Shown here piece after piece: positions 56,563 to 64,000 of a DNA stretch of 64,000 nucleotides. The stretch's first letter is position 1. Each line of letters starts with the position of its first letter. Made by a program: the position numbers and the translations under genes. The stretch is from NCBI GenBank assembly GCA_022072025.1, contig JAJVIP010000010.1, forward strand, positions 242,050 through 306,049. Direction: 5' to 3'. Origin of the DNA: Elusimicrobiota bacterium. GTDB lineage: Bacteria > Elusimicrobiota > Elusimicrobia > F11. Below the pieces are notes generated by a model. The model saw only the letters and a program-made list of their open reading frames with translations, was not told the DNA's origin and searched no databases.

Positions 56563-57330
56563 TTAAAATGCGGACCGCCACCATGTGTAGTATTGGCCCT
56601 TCAAATCAGCTTCGTCTGGAAATGGATAAAATAACCCCTGCCCCTGCTCCGCCAAATAAACTCCGTCCACGATGGCGCTATAAACAAAATCATCGTAAGA
56701 ATAACGTTCGTAGGTCTTTGTCACTTTTTTGGCGTCGACCAGCTCTTGGATGCAATTTTGCAAATGGGGCAAATTGCCGTAGGGCAAATCGGGTTCATTG
56801 AGCACATGCAAAGGATCTCGACCGAGCTTCATGCGCGCGTAAAGAATCTTTGGAAGCCGCAGAGGGTTTTTGCCGTCCGTCAAGAATTGCCCAAAATCCA
56901 AAGGGTCCAGTTGGGAAACAACCATGGGTCGGACCGGGGCCAGTTCCTGATAGAAGAAGACGCCCCCGCGGTGCGGATGCTCACTGGTCGGTTGAATCTT
57001 CTGGGGCGCAATAGCCAAATCGCGGCCATCTTTGGTCACCAAATGAATCGTCCGCAGGAATTCCATCGGTATTCTCTCAATCACGCGGTACAACGAAAGA
57101 TAAACAGACTTTTTTGGGGCTCCAAACTCATCCGGTTTGCATTCATTTCGCCCGCGCTCCAGATCGAAATCTTTGGAATGAAAATCATCCGCCAGTTCCA
57201 AATAAACAATTTTTCCGCGGGACATTTGATGGATTCCAATGGCCATATAGGCGCCAAATTCTTCGGGCGGCAGCATCGAAGCCAGCAACGCCTCCATGGG
57301 ATAGGCCAATAAATAGAAATAAACTTTCAC
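56563..57330 (-). CDS. Conserved-looking hypothetical protein in the propionate operon
   Basis: 255 residues from GTG 57330, chosen because AAGGAGGT lies seven bases upstream; an ATG 24 bases earlier would place that site inside the gene. It is soluble, with no signal peptide: KVYFYLLAYPMEALLASMLPPEEFG, then K-I-V-Y-L-E-L-A, and a C-terminal Y-S-Y-D-D-F-V-Y-S-A-I-V-D-G-V-Y. It ends 21 bases before the pyrophosphatase start, in the same direction. I do not recognise the family. Its tight placement between the 5S-like and pyrophosphatase genes suggests a role in the same pathway, perhaps regulatory. Confidence 0.7.
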   Translation of the reverse strand: MKVYFYLLAYPMEALLASMLPPEEFGAYMAIGIHQMSRGKIVYLELADDFHSKDFDLERGRNECKPDEFGAPKKSVYLSLYRVIERIPMEFLRTIHLVTKDGRDLAIAPQKIQPTSEHPHRGGVFFYQELAPVRPMVVSQLDPLDFGQFLTDGKNPLRLPKILYARMKLGRDPLHVLNEPDLPYGNLPHLQNCIQELVDAKKVTKTYERYSYDDFVYSAIVDGVYLAEQGQGLFYPFPDEADLKGQYYTWWRSAF

Positions 57331-57354
57331 ACCCTTACCTCCTTGTTTACTCAC

Positions 57355-57640
57355 TCAATTAAAACCGCTGAAACATGCTTAACGGGAATGCTCAGTTGAA
57401 TCGTACCTAAAGGACCTGCACAAGACGCTGTCGCCCCAGCGATCTTTTGGCCGGGGCCCAGGTTTACGCTCGAAGGCAAAACCTGGATCCCGTACCGTTC
57501 CACAATGATCTTGGTCGGTACGTACCGGCATTATGTAAATCAATGTATCGGTACGGCCAAAAAGCATGCCGGGATGACGATTTCGTAACTTAATTTTCTG
57601 CGTTTGTATTAGTAATGGCCTTTTAACTGAATTATTCGGG
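57355..57640. repeat. Palindrome-rich intergenic interval
   Basis: About 290 bases without a gene between the 5S-like gene and the 57330 gene. It holds CCAGGTTT / AAACCTGG (57458-57465, 57479-57486), a perfect CGGTACGTACCG (57516-57527), TTTTGGCC / GGCCAAAA (57445-57452, 57555-57562) and GCCGGGATGACG (57568-57579). It shares GCCGGGGCCCAG (57450-57461) with the element at 46.7 kb. It is probably a related dispersed palindromic element; it could also act as an attenuator between the two transcripts. I saw no B12-box, so a cobalamin riboswitch is not supported. Confidence 0.55.
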
Positions 57641-59071
57641 TTAATTCAAAATCTCCTCTACCAACACCTCGTGCTTATTTCCATTGATGGTCATGGAAAA
57701 ATGTTTGGCGTTGGGCGGGACCTGAACAGGTGGCGGAACCGGTTTTAACAGCGCTTCCACCTGCTGCGGGAACATGGCGTAGAGAACCGCCACTTCATCG
57801 CTGACAGGCAAACCTTTGGCCTTTATCTCCGCGCGCCACTTGTTCATACCGGGAGACAATAGATCGGCCGGCCGTCCTTCGATTGATTTTTTCCCGGATT
57901 GCCGCTCAACCTCTTTAAGAACGTCTGGGTCAATCCTCCCGGGCGTGCGGCCATACTGCCCCAACGCCACATCCATCGCGGGTTGGGAAATGACCTTCCA
58001 GCGGCCGAACTTCACGTTGAGCATCGCTTGCGTTCCGACGATTTGAGAGGTGGGGGTCACCAGAGGCACCCAACCCAAACATTGGCGGACGTAGGGAACT
58101 TCCTGCATCACCAGGTCAAATTTGTCCATCATGTTTTGCTCTTTAAGCTGGGTGCGAAAATTACTCAACATACCGCCGGGAACCTGGCAGGTCAGCGCGT
58201 CACAATCGATGCGTTCATTGGCCGGACTCGTGAATTCGCCCAGTTCCTTATAAACCTTTTCAAAATGTGTCCTTAAGCGCGCCAAACGGTCCCGGTCGAA
58301 ATCCGGGCATCGGGGATGACCCTCCAGCATGACCAGCATCCGAAGTGTGTCCGGCTGGGCCGTTCCATTGGCAAAGGGCGCGATGGATGTTTCAATGGTG
58401 TCCGCGCCGGCTTCAATCCCGGCCAAGTAGGATTGCGCGGCCAGACCCGCCGTGTCATGACAATGCATCACCACCGGTATTTTTATTTTCTCTTTCAATT
58501 TTTTAACGAGATTGTAGGCCACCTGCGGCGCCAATATTCCGGCCATGTCTTTAATGCCCAGCGAATCGCAACCCATCGCTTCCAGCTGAATGGCCATATC
58601 AACAAAGGCATCTACGGTATGGACGGGGCTAATGGTGTAACAGATCTCGCCTCGAGCGTGCTTGCCGGATTTTTTGACAGCATCGATCGCCACTCCCATG
58701 TTTCGAAGGTCGTTTAACGCGTCGAACACACGGAATATATCCATCCCAGCCTCGGCGGTGCAGCGAACAAATGTTTGCACCACATCATCAGGGAAACTGG
58801 CGTATTGGACAATGTTTTGGCCGCGCAACAACATTATTTGGGGGGTCTGTGGCGCCTCCTTTTTCAAAGTTCGTATGCGGTCAAAAGGATTTTCCTGTAA
58901 AAAACGGAGACACGAATCAATGGTCGCGCCGCCCCAAGTTTCAAGGCCGGCAAATCCCAACGCATCCAAATCCGCGGCGGCCGGCACCATCTGAGAGGTT
59001 TTCATGCGCGTAGCGGCCAAGGATTGCTGGCCGTCTCGCAAAACCGTGTTATTAATCAGAACCTGTTTCAT
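57641..59071 (-). CDS. Pyruvate/oxaloacetate carboxyltransferase (transcarboxylase 5S-like)
   Basis: 476 residues. A TIM-barrel carboxyltransferase that exchanges CO2 between carboxybiotin and pyruvate/oxaloacetate. Metal site: Asp13 (L-R-D-G-Q-Q), His203 and His205 (M-H-C-H-D-T-A-G) and the carbamylated Lys174 (S-L-G-I-K-D-M-A-G). The C-terminal domain (R-T-P-G-R-I-D-P and G-R-P-A-D-L-L-S-P-G) is that of 5S/OadA, but no biotinyl domain follows, so it needs the separate carrier (46060). No membrane subunit OadB is nearby. ATG 59071 has AAGG six bases upstream and starts eight bases after the preceding stop. Confidence 0.92.
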   Translation of the reverse strand: MKQVLINNTVLRDGQQSLAATRMKTSQMVPAAADLDALGFAGLETWGGATIDSCLRFLQENPFDRIRTLKKEAPQTPQIMLLRGQNIVQYASFPDDVVQTFVRCTAEAGMDIFRVFDALNDLRNMGVAIDAVKKSGKHARGEICYTISPVHTVDAFVDMAIQLEAMGCDSLGIKDMAGILAPQVAYNLVKKLKEKIKIPVVMHCHDTAGLAAQSYLAGIEAGADTIETSIAPFANGTAQPDTLRMLVMLEGHPRCPDFDRDRLARLRTHFEKVYKELGEFTSPANERIDCDALTCQVPGGMLSNFRTQLKEQNMMDKFDLVMQEVPYVRQCLGWVPLVTPTSQIVGTQAMLNVKFGRWKVISQPAMDVALGQYGRTPGRIDPDVLKEVERQSGKKSIEGRPADLLSPGMNKWRAEIKAKGLPVSDEVAVLYAMFPQQVEALLKPVPPPVQVPPNAKHFSMTINGNKHEVLVEEILN

Positions 59072-59079
59072 TTTTAACC

Positions 59080-59406
59080 TTAGGCTATCTGACAACGGAC
59101 CTCATTGGATTGATGCCATTTTCCCTGATCAACCCGGGCCCGCGCTCTTAACCGCTTTTCACCTTGGTTGACTGGACTCCAATCAAACCACCAATGCCCC
59201 ACCGCGTATCGGCAGGACATCCAATCTCCGTCATCAAACGAAATTTCAACTTCCGCCCCACCCTCCGCCGAAATCCGAACTGCGTAATGACCTCCTCCCA
59301 CCACTTCGCCGTCACGCGGGAAATCAATTTGGGGAGATTTCCATTTCTCGCTCTTTTTATCAGTGGGAAATTCAATTTTCTTTACGGATCGATTTTTGGT
59401 TGCCAT
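59080..59406 (-). CDS. Small beta-sandwich-like protein, hypothetical
   Basis: 108 residues. AAAGGAGGGGG before ATG 59406 gives a strong ribosome-binding site. After a Lys-rich lead the protein reads as an Ig-like or carbohydrate-binding-module-like fold: H-Y-A-V-R-I-S-A, then V-E-I-S-F-D-D-G-D-W, then W-W-F-D-W-S-P and R-L-R-A-R-A-R-V. It has no signal peptide. It is the first gene of the propionate transcript, divergent from the LysR gene. Function is unknown; a small regulatory or stabilising partner of the carboxyltransferase is a guess from position. Confidence 0.7.
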   Translation of the reverse strand: MATKNRSVKKIEFPTDKKSEKWKSPQIDFPRDGEVVGGGHYAVRISAEGGAEVEISFDDGDWMSCRYAVGHWWFDWSPVNQGEKRLRARARVDQGKWHQSNEVRCQIA

Positions 59407-59430
59407 GCCCCCCTCCTTTATTGGATGACT

Positions 59431-59450
59431 ATTAACCGGAATGCGTTAAT
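59431..59450. promoter_or_regulatory. Perfect dyad in the lysR/propionate intergenic region
   Basis: ATTAACcggaatgcGTTAAT is a 6+8+6 perfect inverted repeat 25 bases upstream of ATG 59406. It is a candidate site for the divergent LysR regulator or overlaps the operon promoter. Part of it (TTAACCGGAAT) nearly matches the 3'-end motif seen at 57632 and 60551. Confidence 0.5.
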
Positions 59451-59478
59451 CATGGAGTATTAAAATCTATTTCTCCAG

Positions 59479-59495
59479 GGTATTGCGCTAATACC
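59479..59495. promoter_or_regulatory. LysR-type dyad (T-N11-A class)
   Basis: GGTATTGCGCTAATACC is a 6+5+6 perfect inverted repeat containing T-N11-A, the form recognised by LysR-type regulators. It lies 24 bases before the lysR start and 73 bases before the divergent operon, the usual geometry for autoregulation and activation. Confidence 0.6.
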
Positions 59496-59518
59496 TCCGA
59501 TAAGTAATTCTAATCCCC

Positions 59519-60418
59519 ATGAAAGGCGCGCATCTCTCTCTTGAATATTTAAAAACGTTCCGCAATTTGGCGAAGACCCACAGTTTTCGCAAGGCGGCCG
59601 CGCTCAGTTTTCTGACCCAATCGGCGATCAGCCAACAACTGGCTTACCTGGAGAGACATTTTGGGAAGAAGCTCATTGAACGTGAAAAAGGGCAGTTCAT
59701 TCTCACGCCAGAAGGGTTCCTTTTATTGGAAGCGGCCAATTCCATTTTGCAAACGGAACAAAATGTGCGGGAAGCGATGAAAAAGCTGCCGAACGAAATC
59801 AATGGCTCCGTTCAAATGGAATCCGCCTACAGCGTGGGGCTTCACCTGTTGCCGCCTCTCCTGAGAACTTTTATGAAGAATCACCCCAAGATAACGCTGA
59901 ATTTGGAATACGTTCATTCCGACCGAATTTTGGCCGACCTTCTCGCGGGAAACTGTGACATGGGCATCATCATTCTGCCTCCCAACGAACCCGACAAGTT
60001 TGACATCCATCCCTTTATCAAAGAGAAGCTGATGTACATTTGTTCGCCGTACCATCCCAACGCCAAGAAAAAAAGCGTATCCATAAAAGATTTGAATCAG
60101 GCTCCGTTCGTCACCTTCAATAAAAATCTGCAGACGCGCCAATTAATCGACGGAATATTCTACAAACAGGGCGTTTCCGTTAATGTCATTCATGAGGGAG
60201 AAAACATCGAGACATTAAAACGCGTGGTGGAGGTAGGCGGCGGTGTTTCTATTTTACCGGAGGCGACCGTTTTGCTGGAGGTCAAAAACAAAACTTTGAG
60301 GAGCCTTCCCCTAGCCGAGGGGCCCTTTTACCGCGAAGCCGGAATAGCGATCAAACGAGGCAGACAATTGTCGCGCGCGGAACAAACGGTGCTGCATTGG
60401 TTTCTCAGCAAAAAATAG
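59519..60418 (+). CDS. LysR-family transcriptional regulator
   Basis: 299 residues. Winged helix-turn-helix at about 6-65 (LEYLKTFRNLAKTHSFRKAA, then L-T-Q-S-A-I-S-Q-Q-L-A-Y-L-E) and a two-lobed effector domain (about 95-299; G-N-C-D-M-G-I-I-I, V-V-E-V-G-G-G-V-S-I-L-P-E). It resembles the CysB/CbbR-like branch. It is divergent from the propionate operon and shares a 112-base control region with two perfect dyads. An acyl-CoA or organic-acid effector is likely by context but not shown. The start lacks a clear ribosome-binding site. Confidence 0.92.
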   Translation: MKGAHLSLEYLKTFRNLAKTHSFRKAAALSFLTQSAISQQLAYLERHFGKKLIEREKGQFILTPEGFLLLEAANSILQTEQNVREAMKKLPNEINGSVQMESAYSVGLHLLPPLLRTFMKNHPKITLNLEYVHSDRILADLLAGNCDMGIIILPPNEPDKFDIHPFIKEKLMYICSPYHPNAKKKSVSIKDLNQAPFVTFNKNLQTRQLIDGIFYKQGVSVNVIHEGENIETLKRVVEVGGGVSILPEATVLLEVKNKTLRSLPLAEGPFYREAGIAIKRGRQLSRAEQTVLHWFLSKK

Positions 60419-60420
60419 AC

Positions 60421-60440
60421 CGGGGAACCCCCGTTTCTCT
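60421..60440 (+). terminator. Probable terminator of the lysR gene
   Basis: CGGGG-AAC-CCCCG followed by TTTCTCT, starting two bases after the lysR stop. The stem is short but all G-C; the U-tract is interrupted once. Confidence 0.55.
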
Positions 60441-60507
60441 ATGAAATGGAGTCGTGGAATCTTGTTTTTATACGACGAAATGGTGGGCGTACGCCGTCAC
60501 CCCGACT

Positions 60508-60532
60508 AAAAAATCCACCGTTGATAAACGGT
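60508..60532 (-). terminator. Probable terminator of the fibronectin-III gene
   Basis: On the minus strand ACCGTT-TATC-AACGGT is followed by GGA and six T. It lies 50 bases after the stop of the gene at 60583, facing the lysR terminator, so the two transcripts converge and both end here. Confidence 0.6.
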
Positions 60533-60582
60533 AACGGCCGATCAACTAACTTATTCGGGTTAAAGAAAAATCAAAACGCTTC

Positions 60583-63500
60583 TTACTTCGCGACGACGAC
60601 GGATCCGTTGACCAGCGTTCCATCCACGCTCAGTTGATAGATGTAGATGCCGGCGCCCACCGCTTCTCCGCTGTCGGTTTTTCCGTCCCACATGAGCGTC
60701 GTCTCAGGGTCGGGGCCGGGCTTGAGCGTGGCCACCTTGGCGGAATTCAAATCAAAGATCTCGCCCGTCGGGTTCTTCCCGGCCAACGGACCCTCTCCAT
60801 ATTGGAAGATCACCACATCATTGGCTCCATCCCCATTCGGCGTGATGATCCGCGGATAAACTTGCACCAAAGAGGTGTCGCCCGTCTGCTGCGCTTGACG
60901 CAATTGATAGGTTCCCAAACGCGACGTTCGGATGGTCACCTTTTGATTTGTCGCGTCCACCTCCCCTCCGGCTTTAATCCATTTCGCGCCATTGTTCCAG
61001 AAGAGGGCCAATTTTTTGTTCACATTGCTTGACGGAAGCACCGCCCGCCCAATGTTGTCTGTCACAGCGCTGAGGGTAACCGCGCTCTCTCGCAGGCCAT
61101 CGGTCACCTCCTCATTTTGCGCTGCTGAACTTCTCAGCGAACCGTCTGTTGATGCAAACAAATTCGTGAAATAGGAAAGCCTCGACGGGCTTCCTTGCAC
61201 CACCTCTCCATTGACGACCTCATACACAATATTCACCAGCCCGCCCGCCTGCTCAAACACACGATCGGTGTCCGACACCACCGTGTCATCCCGGTAAGCC
61301 CGGAACTTAACGGACTTGACCACTTTCCCGTTCGTGTAGTGCTCCACCATCTCAAACCCTTGAACCCAATAGTTCACGCCTTCGTTGGTCGCATAATTTC
61401 CTCGCAGTTGAGAGGCCATATCTGAGGTGTATTCATACCAGCTCAGACGGTCATCGGCCATAGAGAAGTATTGGAGGTCTGGCGCTCGTAGAATGTTCGA
61501 AGTCATGGATTGGTTCCCTGTCACGTCCACCGCCCTCACGCCGATGTAGGTTGCGGAGTTAAGCGGCACGGTGATTGTCGCGGTGCTCGTGGTAATCACG
61601 GTTCCCACCCAGGGATCTTCCGGCAATCCCATCGACGCGTAGGTGGTGACGATATAGCCCGCCAAATCGGTCAGCGCAGTGCCGTCCACATTTTTCTTAG
61701 GGATTCCCCAAGTCAAGGTCACCTCCGCCGAGTTGGCCGAGACCGGTGTCAGCGCTCCCCACAAGCCGCCCACGGGCGCGGGGGCCAAACGGTCCCTCTG
61801 AACTTCGGTGCGTGTTGTAAGTGTCACGTCATAGGAAGTCGCCACCCCGTCGCCATTTAAGGCGCGCACCCGAATGTAATAGAGAGTATCTGGCACCAAA
61901 TTGTTGAGAGTCGATTGTGAAATGAGCGCCTGAACCGTGGTTGAATTGGTAAAGGAATTGTTGAGCGCATATTCGATTTGATAGGTGGGTGTCCCCACAT
62001 TTCCGTTTTCGGACCAATCGAGAGAAATCGTAAAGTCCGAGACCCCGGTCACGGCTGAATTAACCGGCGGATTGGCCCTGGCATAACGCGTGAAAGGAAC
62101 CGACAAAGTTCCGCCGGCACTGTTGTAAGCCATCACCTGCGCCGTCACTCCCTGATTGGGCAACAAACCAATTTGTAAATAACTGGTGGCCGAAGAGGAC
62201 AGGGCCCCAGAGATGTCCACACTGGCCACCATCACCCTGAATCCGTCGACTGTGGGCGGCACCTCCCCGCTCCACACCCATCGAATCGAGAAAGTATTGT
62301 TGGATATCGTTTCGGACGATGAGATCACGGGCGCGTTCGGCGCTTGATTTCCCGTGGCGGCCGTGATCACCGCGGTGGCGCTTGTGAGCGCCACCCCTGG
62401 ATAATCGGGCGCGCCTTTATCCACTGTGACCATTTGATAGTAATAGGTCACCCCATTTCCGAGCCCCAGATCCACATAGGACCCCTGATTCATTGTGGTT
62501 ATTTCCGCCTGCAACGAAAGCGACGCCGGCGAAACGGAGGATCGATAAAGCTGATATTTCCAGAAATCCACATGTGACACCGGTGTCCACACGAGCGCGA
62601 TCTGAGCATTGCCTCCCACACCCAAGAAATTTGTGACCGCGTTCGGCCGGTTATCAAAAGAAGCGGCCTTGGCCTGCGTGGCCACCCCCGCCGCAGCGGT
62701 ATCAATCGCCGAAACATTTCCGCTTGCATCCTCGCTTTGGATGGCAAAGTAATAGGTCACTCCATACTCCGGCATGCTCAGGAGAAGCGTTTCGCCCACT
62801 CCCGGCGCGGCCGGCGTTCCAATGGAAGGAGTTGATTGCGCTTGAGACCACCACGCGTTCACATCTCCCCCAAGATCACTGATGCTTCGGGTTGAGTATC
62901 TCAAGTCGTAGGACGCCACACTCTGACCGGTCTCAGATCCGCCATCTCCATCCGGCGCCGTCCAGGTCAACTCGATCTCCCCCTCCACCGATGTCGAGGA
63001 GGCCACCAAATCCGCAACCGCCGCAGGAGCAATACTGTCGTCCAATTTTAAACTCGCCGTGCTCGAATATCCCGACCATCGTCCCACATCATCGACTGTG
63101 TTGATGCGGAAATAATAGGTTACGCCAAATTGGAGTGAAGACACCGCCGTGCTAACGGTCACACCCGGATTCACTCCATTCGTAGAGAGCACAACTTGAG
63201 CCGTGGCCGTCGACCAAGCCACTTGTCCTGTTCCATATTGAATGTAATAGGTTCCCGAGAGGGATAAACCAGAAGCCCCATCATCCGCCGGAGCCGGCCA
63301 GGCTATTGTGATCTGACGCGCTCCAGGGCCCGCCGATAAAGTCAAGGTCGACACCGCCGGAGCCGCGAAATCCCAATTCCGATTGTTTCCAGAATCGACG
63401 GAATCATAGGCCACAATCTGCGTTCCGCCGGAGGCATTGTTGTCTTTCACATCCACGTAATTCGCCCGGAACGCCCCCGTCGAAACAATCAGATGCGATT

Positions 63501-64000
63501 GAATGCCGGACGCGGTTGATCTCAACACCACATATTGACCAGCCGAGCCTTGCAGATTCAGAACTCCTGTGACGGTGGCGGTGGTTCGAGCGGTAAAATA
63601 AATCGTGGCGGAGGACGACAAGCCTGTGGCATTGAGATTGACCGCTGTGAAACTGCTCACGAACGTCAACCCGCCCGCCGAGGTGTTATGCGTGTACACC
63701 GTTGCCAATGATCCGCCGAAGAGTTCCACCCATTGCGCGCCGGTTCCTTGGAAGGTCACGGTGGATGTACCGGCGCGGAACGTACCGGTGGACCCGCCAT
63801 ACAAGAAGTTTCCATCGATGCGCGTGCCGGTAGATGTCCCCAGATCAAGCGCCGACCCGCCATGACGGAACAACACGCTGCTCGACACATACAGGTTTCC
63901 GCTCCCGACAGCAAGCATCCCGATCCCGGCGTTTGTGGAGAGTCCCAACTCCAACCATCCTGTGTTCAAGTTGTAACCGCCCATCAAAAGAGTGGTCTGT
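60583..64000 (-). CDS. Large fibronectin type III surface protein with FlgD-like C-terminal domain (partial)
   Basis: At least 1,138 residues; the frame stays open past base 64000, so the N-terminus is missing. The visible N-part (about 200 residues) is Ser/Thr/Gly-rich with beta-helix or adhesin-like repeats. About seven fibronectin III-like domains follow, with recurring V-T-Y-Y-[F/Y]-x-[I/V/M] strands and W-x-x-[P/V]-x-x-D/V segments. A non-repeat segment holds F-R-A-Y-R-D-D-T-V. The last 95 residues (Y-P-R-I-I-T-P-N-G-D-G-A-N-D, then G-x-G-I-Y-I-Y-Q-L) are the FlgD-Ig / gliding-motility-associated C-terminal fold, common on secreted proteins of Elusimicrobiota-like and Bacteroidota-like lineages. 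Probably a cell-surface adhesin or enzyme scaffold. A terminator lies 50 bases beyond the stop. Confidence 0.85.
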   Translation of the reverse strand, partial: QTTLLMGGYNLNTGWLELGLSTNAGIGMLAVGSGNLYVSSSVLFRHGGSALDLGTSTGTRIDGNFLYGGSTGTFRAGTSTVTFQGTGAQWVELFGGSLATVYTHNTSAGGLTFVSSFTAVNLNATGLSSSATIYFTARTTATVTGVLNLQGSAGQYVVLRSTASGIQSHLIVSTGAFRANYVDVKDNNASGGTQIVAYDSVDSGNNRNWDFAAPAVSTLTLSAGPGARQITIAWPAPADDGASGLSLSGTYYIQYGTGQVAWSTATAQVVLSTNGVNPGVTVSTAVSSLQFGVTYYFRINTVDDVGRWSGYSSTASLKLDDSIAPAAVADLVASSTSVEGEIELTWTAPDGDGGSETGQSVASYDLRYSTRSISDLGGDVNAWWSQAQSTPSIGTPAAPGVGETLLLSMPEYGVTYYFAIQSEDASGNVSAIDTAAAGVATQAKAASFDNRPNAVTNFLGVGGNAQIALVWTPVSHVDFWKYQLYRSSVSPASLSLQAEITTMNQGSYVDLGLGNGVTYYYQMVTVDKGAPDYPGVALTSATAVITAATGNQAPNAPVISSSETISNNTFSIRWVWSGEVPPTVDGFRVMVASVDISGALSSSATSYLQIGLLPNQGVTAQVMAYNSAGGTLSVPFTRYARANPPVNSAVTGVSDFTISLDWSENGNVGTPTYQIEYALNNSFTNSTTVQALISQSTLNNLVPDTLYYIRVRALNGDGVATSYDVTLTTRTEVQRDRLAPAPVGGLWGALTPVSANSAEVTLTWGIPKKNVDGTALTDLAGYIVTTYASMGLPEDPWVGTVITTSTATITVPLNSATYIGVRAVDVTGNQSMTSNILRAPDLQYFSMADDRLSWYEYTSDMASQLRGNYATNEGVNYWVQGFEMVEHYTNGKVVKSVKFRAYRDDTVVSDTDRVFEQAGGLVNIVYEVVNGEVVQGSPSRLSYFTNLFASTDGSLRSSAAQNEEVTDGLRESAVTLSAVTDNIGRAVLPSSNVNKKLALFWNNGAKWIKAGGEVDATNQKVTIRTSRLGTYQLRQAQQTGDTSLVQVYPRIITPNGDGANDVVIFQYGEGPLAGKNPTGEIFDLNSAKVATLKPGPDPETTLMWDGKTDSGEAVGAGIYIYQLSVDGTLVNGSVVVAK

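Noticed and set aside
57355-57640. Cobalamin riboswitch before the mutase operon
   Set aside because: The interval is structured, but I found no B12-box-like conserved element, and its palindromes match the unrelated element at 46.7 kb.
1-64000. tRNA, rRNA, CRISPR arrays, transposases or phage genes
   Set aside because: None seen. The regular repeats at 1-28 kb are long, diverged and coding, not CRISPR repeats, and no insertion-sequence gene is present.

Overview
The window is bacterial and comes from a diderm: it encodes an Omp85-type outer-membrane barrel, Tad pilus assembly genes and signal-peptide-bearing surface proteins. No rRNA or housekeeping marker is present, so the phylum is an inference. 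A giant repetitive secreted ORF, Tad genes, and a fibronectin-III protein ending in a FlgD-like domain together resemble uncultured lineages such as Elusimicrobiota or Omnitrophota. I lean weakly to Elusimicrobiota.

Bases 1-28315 (minus strand) are one uninterrupted reading frame. It starts with a signal peptide at 28315 and is still open at base 1, giving at least 9,438 codons. After about 200 non-repetitive residues it is almost entirely repeats. Roughly 60 short units (type A, 27.7-21.0 kb) carry a YD-x-x-G-R-like core. Roughly 78 longer units (type B, 21.0 kb to the edge) carry a G-Q-A-R/K core, a YD-x-x-G-x-L core and an S-x-D-G-x-G-N turn. In the last 6 kb the units form a higher-order repeat of about 2.0-2.1 kb, with three copies and the start of a fourth. 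This is the most unusual object in the window.

Bases 28.6-31.7 kb hold small secreted or anchored proteins and a two-gene ABC exporter. Bases 31.75-43.5 kb (minus) form a tightly overlapping cluster: an unknown protein, an Omp85-like barrel, a secreted protein, TadE, TadG-like and TadE-like pseudopilins, CpaB, a zinc-ribbon membrane protein, a TadZ-TadA fusion ATPase, TadB and TadC, UDP-glucuronate decarboxylase, and a CHASE2 adenylate cyclase. Secretin, major prepilin and prepilin peptidase are absent here.

Bases 43.8-59.4 kb (minus) are a propionate (methylmalonyl-CoA, Wood-Werkman-type) module: a CoA-transferase, biotin ligase, biotin carrier, two small ORFs, a 12S-type carboxyltransferase, epimerase, MeaB GTPase, both methylmalonyl-CoA mutase subunits, a membrane pyrophosphatase, two unknown proteins, and a 5S-type pyruvate/oxaloacetate carboxyltransferase. 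There is no biotin carboxylase and no membrane decarboxylase subunit, so the set fits a transcarboxylase that moves CO2 from methylmalonyl-CoA to pyruvate. A divergent LysR regulator (59519-60418) with two perfect dyads in the shared intergenic region probably controls it. The window ends inside a large fibronectin-III surface protein (60583-64000, minus).
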